From Bacillus bingmayongensis (GTDB lineage: Bacteria > Bacillota > Bacilli > Bacillales > Bacillaceae_G), in the NCBI RefSeq assembly GCF_000299035.1, contig NZ_AKCS01000018.1, positions 23,265 through 87,264 on the forward strand: DNA of 64,000 nt, written 5' to 3'. How positions within the stretch are numbered: position 1 is the stretch's first letter; each line of letters starts with the position of its first letter. Of the stretch, positions 55,165 through 64,000 are shown in pieces. The notes under the pieces were generated by a model. It saw only the letters and a program-made list of their open reading frames with translations, had not been told where the DNA came from and made no database searches. A program made the position numbers and the translations under genes.

Positions 55165-56505
55165 TTGGAAAATATCTCTGATTTATGGAATAGTGCTTTG
55201 AAAGAACTAGAAAAAAAGGTGAGTAAACCAAGTTATGAGACATGGTTGAAATCAACCATGGCACATGCTTTGAAAAAAGATGTATTAACGATTACAGCTC
55301 CAAATGAATTTGCTCGTGACTGGCTAGAATCTCATTATTCAGAGCTCATTTCAGAAACACTCTATGATTTAACAGGAGCAAAACTAGAAATTCGCTTTAT
55401 TATTCCCCAAAGTCAAACTGAAGAGGAGATTGACTTTCCTCCTGCTAAAAAGAAAAGAACAAATGATGAGTCTAATCACTTACCACAGAGCATGTTAAAT
55501 CCAAAATACACGTTTGATACATTTGTTATTGGCTCTGGGAACCGTTTTGCTCATGCAGCTTCATTAGCAGTCGCTGAAGCACCAGCAAAAGCATATAACC
55601 CGCTATTTATTTACGGGGGAGTTGGGCTTGGAAAAACACACTTAATGCATGCAATTGGACATTATGTCATTGAGCATAATCCGAATGCCAAAGTCGTTTA
55701 TTTATCATCAGAAAAATTTACGAATGAATTTATTAACTCAATTCGCGATAATAAAGCCGTCGATTTCCGTAATAAATATCGTAATGTCGATGTCTTACTT
55801 ATAGATGATATTCAATTCCTTGCTGGAAAAGAACAAACACAAGAAGAGTTCTTCCATACATTTAATGCACTACATGAAGAAAGCAAGCAAATTGTTATCT
55901 CAAGCGATCGACCACCAAAAGAGATTCCAACATTAGAAGATCGCCTTCGTTCCCGTTTTGAGTGGGGGCTTATTACAGATATTACGCCGCCAGATTTAGA
56001 AACAAGAATTGCGATTTTACGAAAAAAGGCAAAAGCGGAAGGCCTTGACATCCCAAATGAAGTCATGCTCTATATTGCAAATCAAATTGACTCGAACATT
56101 CGTGAACTAGAAGGTGCACTTATTCGAGTTGTTGCTTATTCATCTCTAATAAATAAAGATATCAATGCCGACTTAGCTGCTGAAGCACTTAAAGATATTA
56201 TTCCAAATTCTAAACCAAAGATTATTTCTATTTATGATATTCAAAAGGCAGTTGGAGATGTTTTTCAAGTTAAATTAGAGGACTTTAAAGCAAAAAAACG
56301 CACAAAATCAGTCGCATTTCCTCGCCAAATTGCAATGTATCTATCACGTGAGTTAACAGATTCATCTTTACCTAAAATTGGCGAAGAATTTGGCGGACGT
56401 GACCATACAACCGTCATCCATGCGCACGAAAAAATTTCAAAGCTATTAAAAACCGATACACAACTGCAAAAACAAGTTGAAGAAATCAATGATATTTTAA
56501 AGTAG
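55165..56505 (+). CDS. dnaA: Chromosomal replication initiator DnaA
   Basis: 446 residues. Domain I (about 1-80, [15 protein letters not shown]) is followed by a short variable linker. The AAA+ domain III has Walker [16 protein letters not shown] near residue 150 and Walker [15 protein letters not shown] near 213. The domain IV helix-turn-helix ends with [15 protein letters not shown] near 410. It binds DnaA boxes and opens oriC. It starts at TTG (55165) after AAGGAGGGA, giving the same length as in B. subtilis. It is followed by a terminator that contains a DnaA box, then dnaN. Confidence 0.98.
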   Translation: MENISDLWNSALKELEKKVSKPSYETWLKSTMAHALKKDVLTITAPNEFARDWLESHYSELISETLYDLTGAKLEIRFIIPQSQTEEEIDFPPAKKKRTNDESNHLPQSMLNPKYTFDTFVIGSGNRFAHAASLAVAEAPAKAYNPLFIYGGVGLGKTHLMHAIGHYVIEHNPNAKVVYLSSEKFTNEFINSIRDNKAVDFRNKYRNVDVLLIDDIQFLAGKEQTQEEFFHTFNALHEESKQIVISSDRPPKEIPTLEDRLRSRFEWGLITDITPPDLETRIAILRKKAKAEGLDIPNEVMLYIANQIDSNIRELEGALIRVVAYSSLINKDINADLAAEALKDIIPNSKPKIISIYDIQKAVGDVFQVKLEDFKAKKRTKSVAFPRQIAMYLSRELTDSSLPKIGEEFGGRDHTTVIHAHEKISKLLKTDTQLQKQVEEINDILK

Positions 56506-56516
56506 TAGCTGAATAG

Positions 56517-56607
56517 TGTGAATAACTTTCCTTGTTTTACGCACAGTCTATCCACATGTAGATAGACTGTTTTTCCGTCTCTAAATGGAGTTATCCACAT
56601 ATCCACA
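56517..56607. promoter_or_regulatory. oriC: oriC, DnaA boxes between dnaA and dnaN (incC-like)
   Basis: TTATTCACA (reverse, 56517-56525), CTATCCACA (56548-56556), perfect TTATCCACA (56591-56599) and ATATCCACA (56599-56607). The last two overlap by one base and sit immediately before the DnaA-trio region. Confidence 0.92.
56543..56570 (+). terminator. Terminator-like hairpin after dnaA
   Basis: ACAGTCTATC (56543-56552) and GATAGACTGT (56561-56570) pair perfectly and are followed by TTTTTCC. One DnaA box lies in the left arm and loop, so DnaA binding and transcript folding involve the same bases. Confidence 0.8.
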
Positions 56608-56611
56608 AGAC

Positions 56612-56632
56612 CTATTACTATTACTACTATTT
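56612..56632 (+). promoter_or_regulatory. oriC: DnaA-trio unwinding element and adjacent A+T-rich DUE
   Basis: Seven contiguous triplets, CTA TTA CTA TTA CTA CTA TTT; the complement read 3' to 5' is GAT AAT GAT AAT GAT GAT AAA, each fitting the trio pattern [G/A]A[T/A]. It follows the tandem DnaA boxes after a short GC-containing spacer and leads into an A+T-rich stretch to 56670. This is the expected site of initial strand opening. Confidence 0.9.
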
Positions 56633-56682
56633 TTTATCTTTATTAAATAAATAAAATTTTATACTTGCCGGAGGTTTTCGCT

Positions 56683-57828
56683 ATGCGTTTTACAATTCAA
56701 AAAGACTACCTTGTAAGAAGTGTACAAGATGTAATGAAGGCAGTTTCCTCTCGTACAACAATTCCAATTCTTACAGGAATTAAAGTTGTAGCAACTGAAG
56801 AAGGTGTTACATTAACAGGAAGTGACGCTGATATTTCGATTGAATCTTTTATCCCAGTTGAAGAAAACGGAAAAGAAATTGTTGAAATTGCACAATCAGG
56901 GAGTATTGTTTTACAAGCAAAATATTTTAGTGAGATTGTAAAAAAATTACCAAAAGACACAGTGGAAATTTCTGTGGAAAATCATTTTATGACAAAAATA
57001 AAATCTGGAAAATCAGAATTTAATTTAAATGGTTTAGATTCTGCTGAATATCCATTATTACCGCAAATTGAGGAACATCATGTATTTAAGATCCCGACAG
57101 ATTTACTAAAACATATGATTCGTCAAACTGTATTTGCTGTTTCAACTTCAGAAACTCGTCCGATCTTGACAGGTGTAAACTGGAAGGTATATAACAGCGA
57201 ACTCACTTGCATTGCAACAGATAGTCATAGACTAGCACTTCGTAAAGCAAAGATTGAAGGTCATACAATTTCTGATGAGTTTCAAGCAAATGTTGTTATC
57301 CCTGGTAAAAGTTTAAATGAATTGAGCAAAATTCTAGATGAGTCTGAAGAAATGGTAGATATCGTTATTACGGAGTATCAAGTATTATTCCGAACAAAAC
57401 ATTTATTATTCTTCTCAAGATTGTTAGAAGGGAATTACCCAGATACAACACGTCTAATTCCAGCAGAAAGTAAAACGGACATATTTGTAAATACAAAAGA
57501 GTTTTTACAAGCAATTGATCGTGCTTCTTTACTAGCAAGAGATGGTCGTAATAATGTTGTGAAATTATCGACGTTAGAAGAGCAAATGCTAGAGCTTTCT
57601 TCGAATTCACCGGAAATCGGGAAAGTAGTAGAGGAAGTTCAATGCGAAAAAGTAGAAGGGGAAGAATTAAAAATCTCCTTTAGTGCAAAATATATGATGG
57701 ACGCATTAAAAGCATTAGACAGTACAGAAATTAAAATTAGTTTTACTGGAGCGATGAGACCATTCTTAATTCGCACAGTAAATGATGATTCCATCATCCA
57801 ATTAATTTTACCAGTTCGTACTTACTAA
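56683..57828 (+). CDS. dnaN: DNA polymerase III beta subunit (sliding clamp)
   Basis: 381 residues in three clamp domains (about 1-125, 126-250, 251-381). It starts MRFTIQKDYLVRSVQDVMKA, has the middle-domain ATDSHRLALRK, and the C-terminal end MRPFLIRTVNDDSIIQLILPVRTY forms the partner-binding pocket. It is a ring-shaped dimer that tethers polymerase. The ATG at 56683 follows GGAGG by 8 bases; the frame is open 6 codons upstream without a ribosome site. It is separated from dnaA by the unwinding region. Confidence 0.98.
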   Translation: MRFTIQKDYLVRSVQDVMKAVSSRTTIPILTGIKVVATEEGVTLTGSDADISIESFIPVEENGKEIVEIAQSGSIVLQAKYFSEIVKKLPKDTVEISVENHFMTKIKSGKSEFNLNGLDSAEYPLLPQIEEHHVFKIPTDLLKHMIRQTVFAVSTSETRPILTGVNWKVYNSELTCIATDSHRLALRKAKIEGHTISDEFQANVVIPGKSLNELSKILDESEEMVDIVITEYQVLFRTKHLLFFSRLLEGNYPDTTRLIPAESKTDIFVNTKEFLQAIDRASLLARDGRNNVVKLSTLEEQMLELSSNSPEIGKVVEEVQCEKVEGEELKISFSAKYMMDALKALDSTEIKISFTGAMRPFLIRTVNDDSIIQLILPVRTY

Positions 57829-57839
57829 GTAAGAGTTGA

Positions 57840-57869
57840 GGGTTGCTAGTTTAAATGTGCTAGTGGCCC
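57840..57869 (+). terminator. Weak hairpin between dnaN and yaaA
   Basis: GGGTTGCTAG (57840-57849) pairs with CTAGTGGCCC (57860-57869), including three G-T pairs, followed by TTATTTGATTTT. Termination here is probably partial. Confidence 0.55.
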
Positions 57870-57956
57870 TTATTTGATTTTCCGGGTATTACTTTCCTAA
57901 TGCTAGTTTATTTAGTACAATGAAAGAATGAACACTTTCAGAAAGTGAGCGATTTT

Positions 57957-58169
57957 ATGAAACGTATTAAGATTTCAACTGAGTACATTACACTAGGACA
58001 ATTTTTAAAGTTAGCGGATGTAATTGATACAGGTGGCGCTGTTAAGTGGTTCTTACAAGAATACGAAGTGTATGTTAATCAAGAGCTTGAAAATAGAAGA
58101 GGCCGAAAGTTGTATGCAAATGATATTGTTGAAATTCCGGGGAACGGAACATTTCAAGTTCAAGCATAA
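57957..58169 (+). CDS. yaaA: S4 domain protein YaaA
   Basis: 70 residues, almost all one S4 RNA-binding domain (YITLGQFLKLADVIDTGG, VNQELENRRGRKLYANDIVEI). In B. subtilis the family is linked to ribosome assembly. The ATG at 57957 lies 7 bases after a weak AAAGTGAG site; a GTG four codons upstream is also open. It sits 12 bases before recF, so the two are co-transcribed. Confidence 0.93.
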   Translation: MKRIKISTEYITLGQFLKLADVIDTGGAVKWFLQEYEVYVNQELENRRGRKLYANDIVEIPGNGTFQVQA

Positions 58170-58181
58170 AGGGGGAGCCCT

Positions 58182-59309
58182 TTGTATATTACAGAAATAC
58201 AATTAAAAAATTATCGCAATTATGAATATCTAGATCTTTCCTTTGAGGATAAAGTGAATGTAATTATTGGTGAAAATGCTCAAGGGAAAACGAATTTGAT
58301 GGAAGCTATTTATGTATTAGCGATGGCCAAATCTCATCGAACTTCGAACGATCGTGAACTTATCCGATGGGATGAGGATTATGGTAAAATAAAAGGTAGA
58401 TTACAAAAGCGAAACAGTTCCTTGTCTTTAGAATTAAATATTTCTAAAAAAGGGAAGAAGGCAAAATTAAATCAACTAGAACAACAAAAGTTAAGCCAAT
58501 ATATTGGTGAAATGAATGTTGTTATGTTTGCCCCAGAAGATTTAAATCTTGTAAAAGGAAGCCCTCAAGTACGAAGACGCTTTTTAGATATGGAACTGGG
58601 ACAAATAGCTCCTGTCTATTTGTATGAATTAAGTCAATATCAGAAAGTGCTCACGCAGCGAAATCACTTGCTTAAAAAAATGCAAGGGAATAGTAAAAAT
58701 GAGGAAACGATGTTGGATGTATTTACACTACAACTCATTGAACATGGTACAAAAATTTTGCAAAAGCGTTTTGATTTTCTGCATTTACTACAAGAATGGG
58801 CAGGTCCAATTCATCGTGGTATTAGTAGAGGATTAGAAGAACTAGAAATAGTCTATAAACCGAGCGTAGATGTATCAGAATCAATGGATTTGTCGAAAAT
58901 AAAAGAAGTATACTATGAAAGTTTTCAATCTGTGAAACAACGTGAAATTTTCCGTGGTACAACTTTAATTGGTCCTCATCGTGACGATTTACAATTCTTC
59001 GTTAATGGTAAAAATGTTCAAGTCTTTGGTTCCCAAGGACAACAACGGACAACCGCACTTTCCCTAAAGTTAGCTGAAATTGAATTGATTTATTCAGAGG
59101 TTAAGGAATATCCAATCCTCTTATTAGATGATGTATTATCAGAGTTAGATGATTATCGTCAATCACATCTGTTAAATACAATTCAAGGAAAAGTGCAAAC
59201 ATTTGTGACAACGACGAGTGTCGACGGAATTGAACACGAAACATTGAAGCAAGCGAAAACAATTCATGTGACGAACGGCACGGTAGATTGTGAAATAGAC
59301 AGAACATAA
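58182..59309 (+). CDS. recF: DNA replication/repair protein RecF
   Basis: 375 residues, SMC-like ATPase. Walker A is GENAQGKTN at residues 30-38, the signature motif [15 protein letters not shown] lies near 285 and Walker [14 protein letters not shown] near 310. It loads RecA at gaps with RecO and RecR. Starts at TTG (58182) after GGGGGAG, 12 bases past yaaA. Only 38 bases separate it from gyrB, so the small remB/yaaB gene found here in B. subtilis is absent. Confidence 0.97.
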   Translation: MYITEIQLKNYRNYEYLDLSFEDKVNVIIGENAQGKTNLMEAIYVLAMAKSHRTSNDRELIRWDEDYGKIKGRLQKRNSSLSLELNISKKGKKAKLNQLEQQKLSQYIGEMNVVMFAPEDLNLVKGSPQVRRRFLDMELGQIAPVYLYELSQYQKVLTQRNHLLKKMQGNSKNEETMLDVFTLQLIEHGTKILQKRFDFLHLLQEWAGPIHRGISRGLEELEIVYKPSVDVSESMDLSKIKEVYYESFQSVKQREIFRGTTLIGPHRDDLQFFVNGKNVQVFGSQGQQRTTALSLKLAEIELIYSEVKEYPILLLDDVLSELDDYRQSHLLNTIQGKVQTFVTTTSVDGIEHETLKQAKTIHVTNGTVDCEIDRT

Positions 59310-59332
59310 TTGCTGTTTAAATGGAAAAGTAG

Positions 59333-61270
<1,938 letters not shown>

Positions 61271-61275
61271 GTAAT

Positions 61276-61299
61276 GACAGGAATCTGAGTGTTCCTGTC
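61276..61299 (+). terminator. Hairpin between gyrB and gyrA
   Basis: GACAGGAA (61276-61283) and TTCCTGTC (61292-61299) pair perfectly, but only TTCT follows, so it is a weak terminator or a processing site. Confidence 0.5.
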
Positions 61300-61354
61300 T
61301 TCTACATATAAATCAATGTATGTGTAACGGAAATGTAAGAGGAGGTGCTAGTTG

Positions 61355-63826
61355 ATGTCAGACAATCAACAACAAGCACGAATTCGAGAGGTTAATATTA
61401 GTCATGAAATGCGTACCTCATTTTTAGATTACGCAATGAGTGTTATCGTATCTCGTGCACTACCAGATGTTCGTGATGGATTAAAACCTGTGCATCGCAG
61501 GGTTTTATATGCAATGAATGATTTAGGAATTACTGCTGATAAAGCATATAAAAAATCAGCGCGTATTGTCGGTGAAGTAATTGGTAAGTATCACCCGCAC
61601 GGTGATTCAGCTGTTTATGAGACAATGGTACGTATGGCGCAAGATTTTAGTCAACGCTATATGCTTGTTGATGGCCACGGTAACTTCGGTTCTATCGACG
61701 GTGATTCAGCAGCGGCAATGCGTTATACAGAAGCGAGAATGTCTAAGATTTCTATGGAATTATTGCGTGATATTACGAAAAATACAATAGATTACCAAGA
61801 TAACTATGATGGTTCTGAGAGAGAACCAATTGTATTACCTGCACGCTTTCCTAACCTGTTAGTGAATGGTACAACAGGTATTGCTGTTGGTATGGCAACA
61901 AATATCCCACCACATCAGCTTGGTGAAGTAATTGATGGTGTACTAGCATTAAGTCATAATCCTGATATTACAATTGCTGAGTTGATGGAGTATATTCCAG
62001 GTCCAGATTTTCCTACAGCGGGTCTTATTTTAGGAAGAAGTGGAATTCGAAGAGCATATGAAACAGGTCGTGGCTCAATCACGCTACGTGCAAGAGTTGA
62101 AATCGAGGAAAAAACAAACGGAAAACAAGCAATTATTGTAACAGAGCTACCTTATCAAGTTAATAAAGCTCGATTAATTGAAAAAATTGCAGAGTTAGTT
62201 CGTGATAAAAAAATTGAAGGCATTACAGATTTACGTGATGAATCAGATCGAAATGGTATGCGTGTTGTTATGGAAGTACGTCGTGATGCAAATGCCAATG
62301 TACTATTAAATAATTTATATAAACATACAGCACTGCAAACAAGTTTTGGTATTAATATGTTGTCGCTCGTGAACGGAGAGCCACAAGTATTAAACTTAAA
62401 ACAAACTTTATACCATTATTTGGAGCATCAAAAGGTAGTAATTCGTAGACGTACAGCTTATGAATTAGAAAAGGCAGAAGCACGTGCTCATATTTTAGAA
62501 GGGTTACGAATTGCCTTAGATCATCTTGATGAAGTAATTACTTTAATACGTAGTTCGAAAACTGCTGATATTGCTAAGCAAGGATTGATGGAACGTTTCG
62601 GTTTAAGCGAGAAACAAGCGCAAGCAATTTTGGATATGCGCCTGCAACGCTTAACAGGATTAGAGCGTGAAAAAATCGAGCAAGAATATCAAGACTTAAT
62701 GAAATTAATTGCTGAATTAAAAGCAATTCTAGCAGATGAAGAAAAGGTTCTTGAAATTATTCGTGAAGAATTAACGGAAGTAAAAGAACGATTTAATGAT
62801 GAGAGACGAACAGAAATTACGATTGGCGGTATGGAATCTATTGAGGATGAAGATTTAATCCCAGAGCAAAATATCGCTATCACACTTACTCATAATGGTT
62901 ACATTAAACGATTACCAGCTTCTACGTACAAAACACAGAATCGTGGGGGACGTGGTGTACAAGGAATGGGTACGAACGATGATGACTTTGTTGAGCACTT
63001 ACTGACAACGTCTACACATGATCATATTCTATTCTTTACAAACAAGGGTAAAGTATACCGTACAAAAGGATATGAAATTCCAGAGTATAGTCGTACGGCA
63101 AAAGGTATACCAATTATTAACTTGTTAGAAGTAGATAAAGGTGAGTGGGTCAATGCTATTATTCCAATTCGTGAATTTGGTGATGATCAATTCTTATTCT
63201 TTACAACAAAACAAGGTATTTCTAAGAGAACGCCTCTTTCATCATTTGCAAATATACGTACGAATGGTTTAATTGCAATTTCTCTTCGTGAAGAGGATGA
63301 AGTAATTTCTGTACGCTTAACATCTGGTGATAAGGATATTATCGTTGGAACAAGTAACGGTATGTTAATCCGTTTCAATGAGCAAGATGTGCGTTCTATG
63401 GGACGTAATGCAGCAGGTGTAAAAGCTATTACGCTAGGTGATGAAGATCAAGTTGTAGGTATGGAAATTGTTGAAGAAAATATGAATGTTTTAATTGTAA
63501 CGAAAAATGGTTACGGAAAACGTACACCAGTTGAGGAATACCGCTTGCAAAGTCGTGGCGGTAAGGGTCTGAAAACATGTAACATTACAGATAAAAACGG
63601 TAAATTAGTAGCAGTTAAATCTGTAACGGGTGAAGAAGATATCATGTTAATTACGGCTGCAGGTGTTATTATTCGTATGCCAGTCGACCAAATTTCTCAA
63701 ATGGGACGTAATACGCAAGGTGTTCGCTTGATTCGTTTGGAAAATGAACAAGAAGTAGCGACGGTAGCGAAAGCGCAAAAAGAAGACGATGAAGAAGAGG
63801 TAAGTGAAGAAACTTCTGAAGAATAG
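61355..63826 (+). CDS. gyrA: DNA gyrase subunit A
   Basis: 823 residues. The catalytic tyrosine is Tyr124 in [10 protein letters not shown]. The quinolone region has GDSAVYE with Ser85 and Glu89, the susceptible-type residues. The C-terminal beta-pinwheel shows GyrA-box sequence [10 protein letters not shown] near residue 730 and ends in an acidic tail ([13 protein letters not shown]). The ATG at 61355 follows AGGAGGT at good spacing; the preceding codon is a TTG. It is followed by a terminator and the rrn promoters. Confidence 0.98.
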   Translation: MSDNQQQARIREVNISHEMRTSFLDYAMSVIVSRALPDVRDGLKPVHRRVLYAMNDLGITADKAYKKSARIVGEVIGKYHPHGDSAVYETMVRMAQDFSQRYMLVDGHGNFGSIDGDSAAAMRYTEARMSKISMELLRDITKNTIDYQDNYDGSEREPIVLPARFPNLLVNGTTGIAVGMATNIPPHQLGEVIDGVLALSHNPDITIAELMEYIPGPDFPTAGLILGRSGIRRAYETGRGSITLRARVEIEEKTNGKQAIIVTELPYQVNKARLIEKIAELVRDKKIEGITDLRDESDRNGMRVVMEVRRDANANVLLNNLYKHTALQTSFGINMLSLVNGEPQVLNLKQTLYHYLEHQKVVIRRRTAYELEKAEARAHILEGLRIALDHLDEVITLIRSSKTADIAKQGLMERFGLSEKQAQAILDMRLQRLTGLEREKIEQEYQDLMKLIAELKAILADEEKVLEIIREELTEVKERFNDERRTEITIGGMESIEDEDLIPEQNIAITLTHNGYIKRLPASTYKTQNRGGRGVQGMGTNDDDFVEHLLTTSTHDHILFFTNKGKVYRTKGYEIPEYSRTAKGIPIINLLEVDKGEWVNAIIPIREFGDDQFLFFTTKQGISKRTPLSSFANIRTNGLIAISLREEDEVISVRLTSGDKDIIVGTSNGMLIRFNEQDVRSMGRNAAGVKAITLGDEDQVVGMEIVEENMNVLIVTKNGYGKRTPVEEYRLQSRGGKGLKTCNITDKNGKLVAVKSVTGEEDIMLITAAGVIIRMPVDQISQMGRNTQGVRLIRLENEQEVATVAKAQKEDDEEEVSEETSEE

Positions 63827-63862
63827 GAGTGGGGATTTTCCCGCTCTTATTTTTTTTTAGAA
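63827..63862 (+). terminator. Terminator of gyrA
   Basis: GAGTGGG (63827-63833) pairs with CCCGCTC (63840-63846), one G-T pair, followed by TTATTTTTTTTT. Confidence 0.88.
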
Positions 63863-63868
63863 TAACAC

Positions 63869-63897
63869 TTGCATAGCAGCGGTAAAGTCTATATAAT
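63869..63897 (+). promoter_or_regulatory. rrn promoter P1
   Basis: TTGCAT (63869-63874), 17-base spacer, perfect TATAAT (63892-63897). Upstream of the rRNA operon expected to start just past the window. Confidence 0.75.
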
Positions 63898-63942
63898 AGG
63901 CAGAGTCAGCAAATGAGAGATACGAGTTATCAAAAAAACTTG

Positions 63943-63971
63943 TTGACGAAAACAATATATTATGTTATATT
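63943..63971 (+). promoter_or_regulatory. rrn promoter P2
   Basis: TTGACG (63943-63948), 17-base spacer, TATATT (63966-63971). Tandem with P1, 74 bases apart, as in Bacillus rRNA operons near oriC. The mature 16S start is not reached. Confidence 0.8.
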
Positions 63972-64000
63972 ATAAAAGTCGCTGAAACGCGATGTTGAAC

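Overview
The window is the replication-origin region of a low-GC Gram-positive chromosome and almost certainly belongs to the Bacillus cereus group. The evidence is the gene order rpmH / dnaA-dnaN-yaaA-recF-gyrB-gyrA / rrn, the wal operon ending in an htrA-type protease, a bacterial nitric oxide synthase, a CxxH/CxxC protein of the BA_5709 type, a short repeat resembling the bcr1 element of this group, and protein lengths typical of the group. It could be one of the more divergent species; I cannot name a species from the sequence alone. The left end cuts an AI-2E family transporter and the right end stops inside the promoter/leader region of an rRNA operon.

Layout. 1-26 kb is the more variable part. 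It holds lrgAB (probably a pyruvate facilitator like PftAB) under LytSR and a perfect cre site; a repeat protein; nitric oxide synthase; a deleted superoxide dismutase remnant; a sugar-nucleotide-type reductase; an AmiS/UreI channel; galE; a bcr1-like repeat; a hemolysin III protein divergent from a DUF1836 protein across a 43-bp inverted repeat; a Crp/Fnr regulator divergent from a DoxX protein across a 16-bp palindrome; an ECF sigma factor with an unknown overlapping partner; the dbpA helicase; the C4-dicarboxylate system dctA/dctR/dctS with a divergent binding protein; guaC with PurR boxes; pepF; and a radical SAM protein.

26-34.5 kb: rlmH, a small CxxH/CxxC gene, htrC and the cell-wall two-component operon walRKHIJ, then a four-tRNA operon (Lys-Glu-Asp-Phe). 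34.5-54.6 kb, all leftward except yyaC: purA; yybS-gdpP-rplI-dnaC; rpsF-ssb-rpsR; mscS-like/DUF951/ychF; parA-parB (with a parS site inside parB); noc; rsmG; mnmG; mnmE; jag-yidC-rnpA-rpmH. 54.6-64 kb, rightward: oriC with DnaA boxes on both sides of dnaA, then dnaN, yaaA, recF, gyrB, gyrA and two tandem rrn promoters.

How it works together. Most of the window is the initiation, segregation, envelope and translation core. Initiation control is written into the DNA at several places: a bipartite oriC with a textbook DnaA-trio element, and two further DnaA-box clusters at rlmH and between jag and mnmE, the same places where B. subtilis carries clusters. Segregation signals (parS, a Noc-type site, a parS-like palindrome ahead of noc) sit within 3 kb of each other. 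I found no prophage, CRISPR array, insertion sequence or clearly new multi-gene system. The least explained items are the 43-bp inverted repeat at hemolysin III/DUF1836, the sigma-factor partner, the G-x3-Q-x2-G repeat protein and two very small or broken genes.
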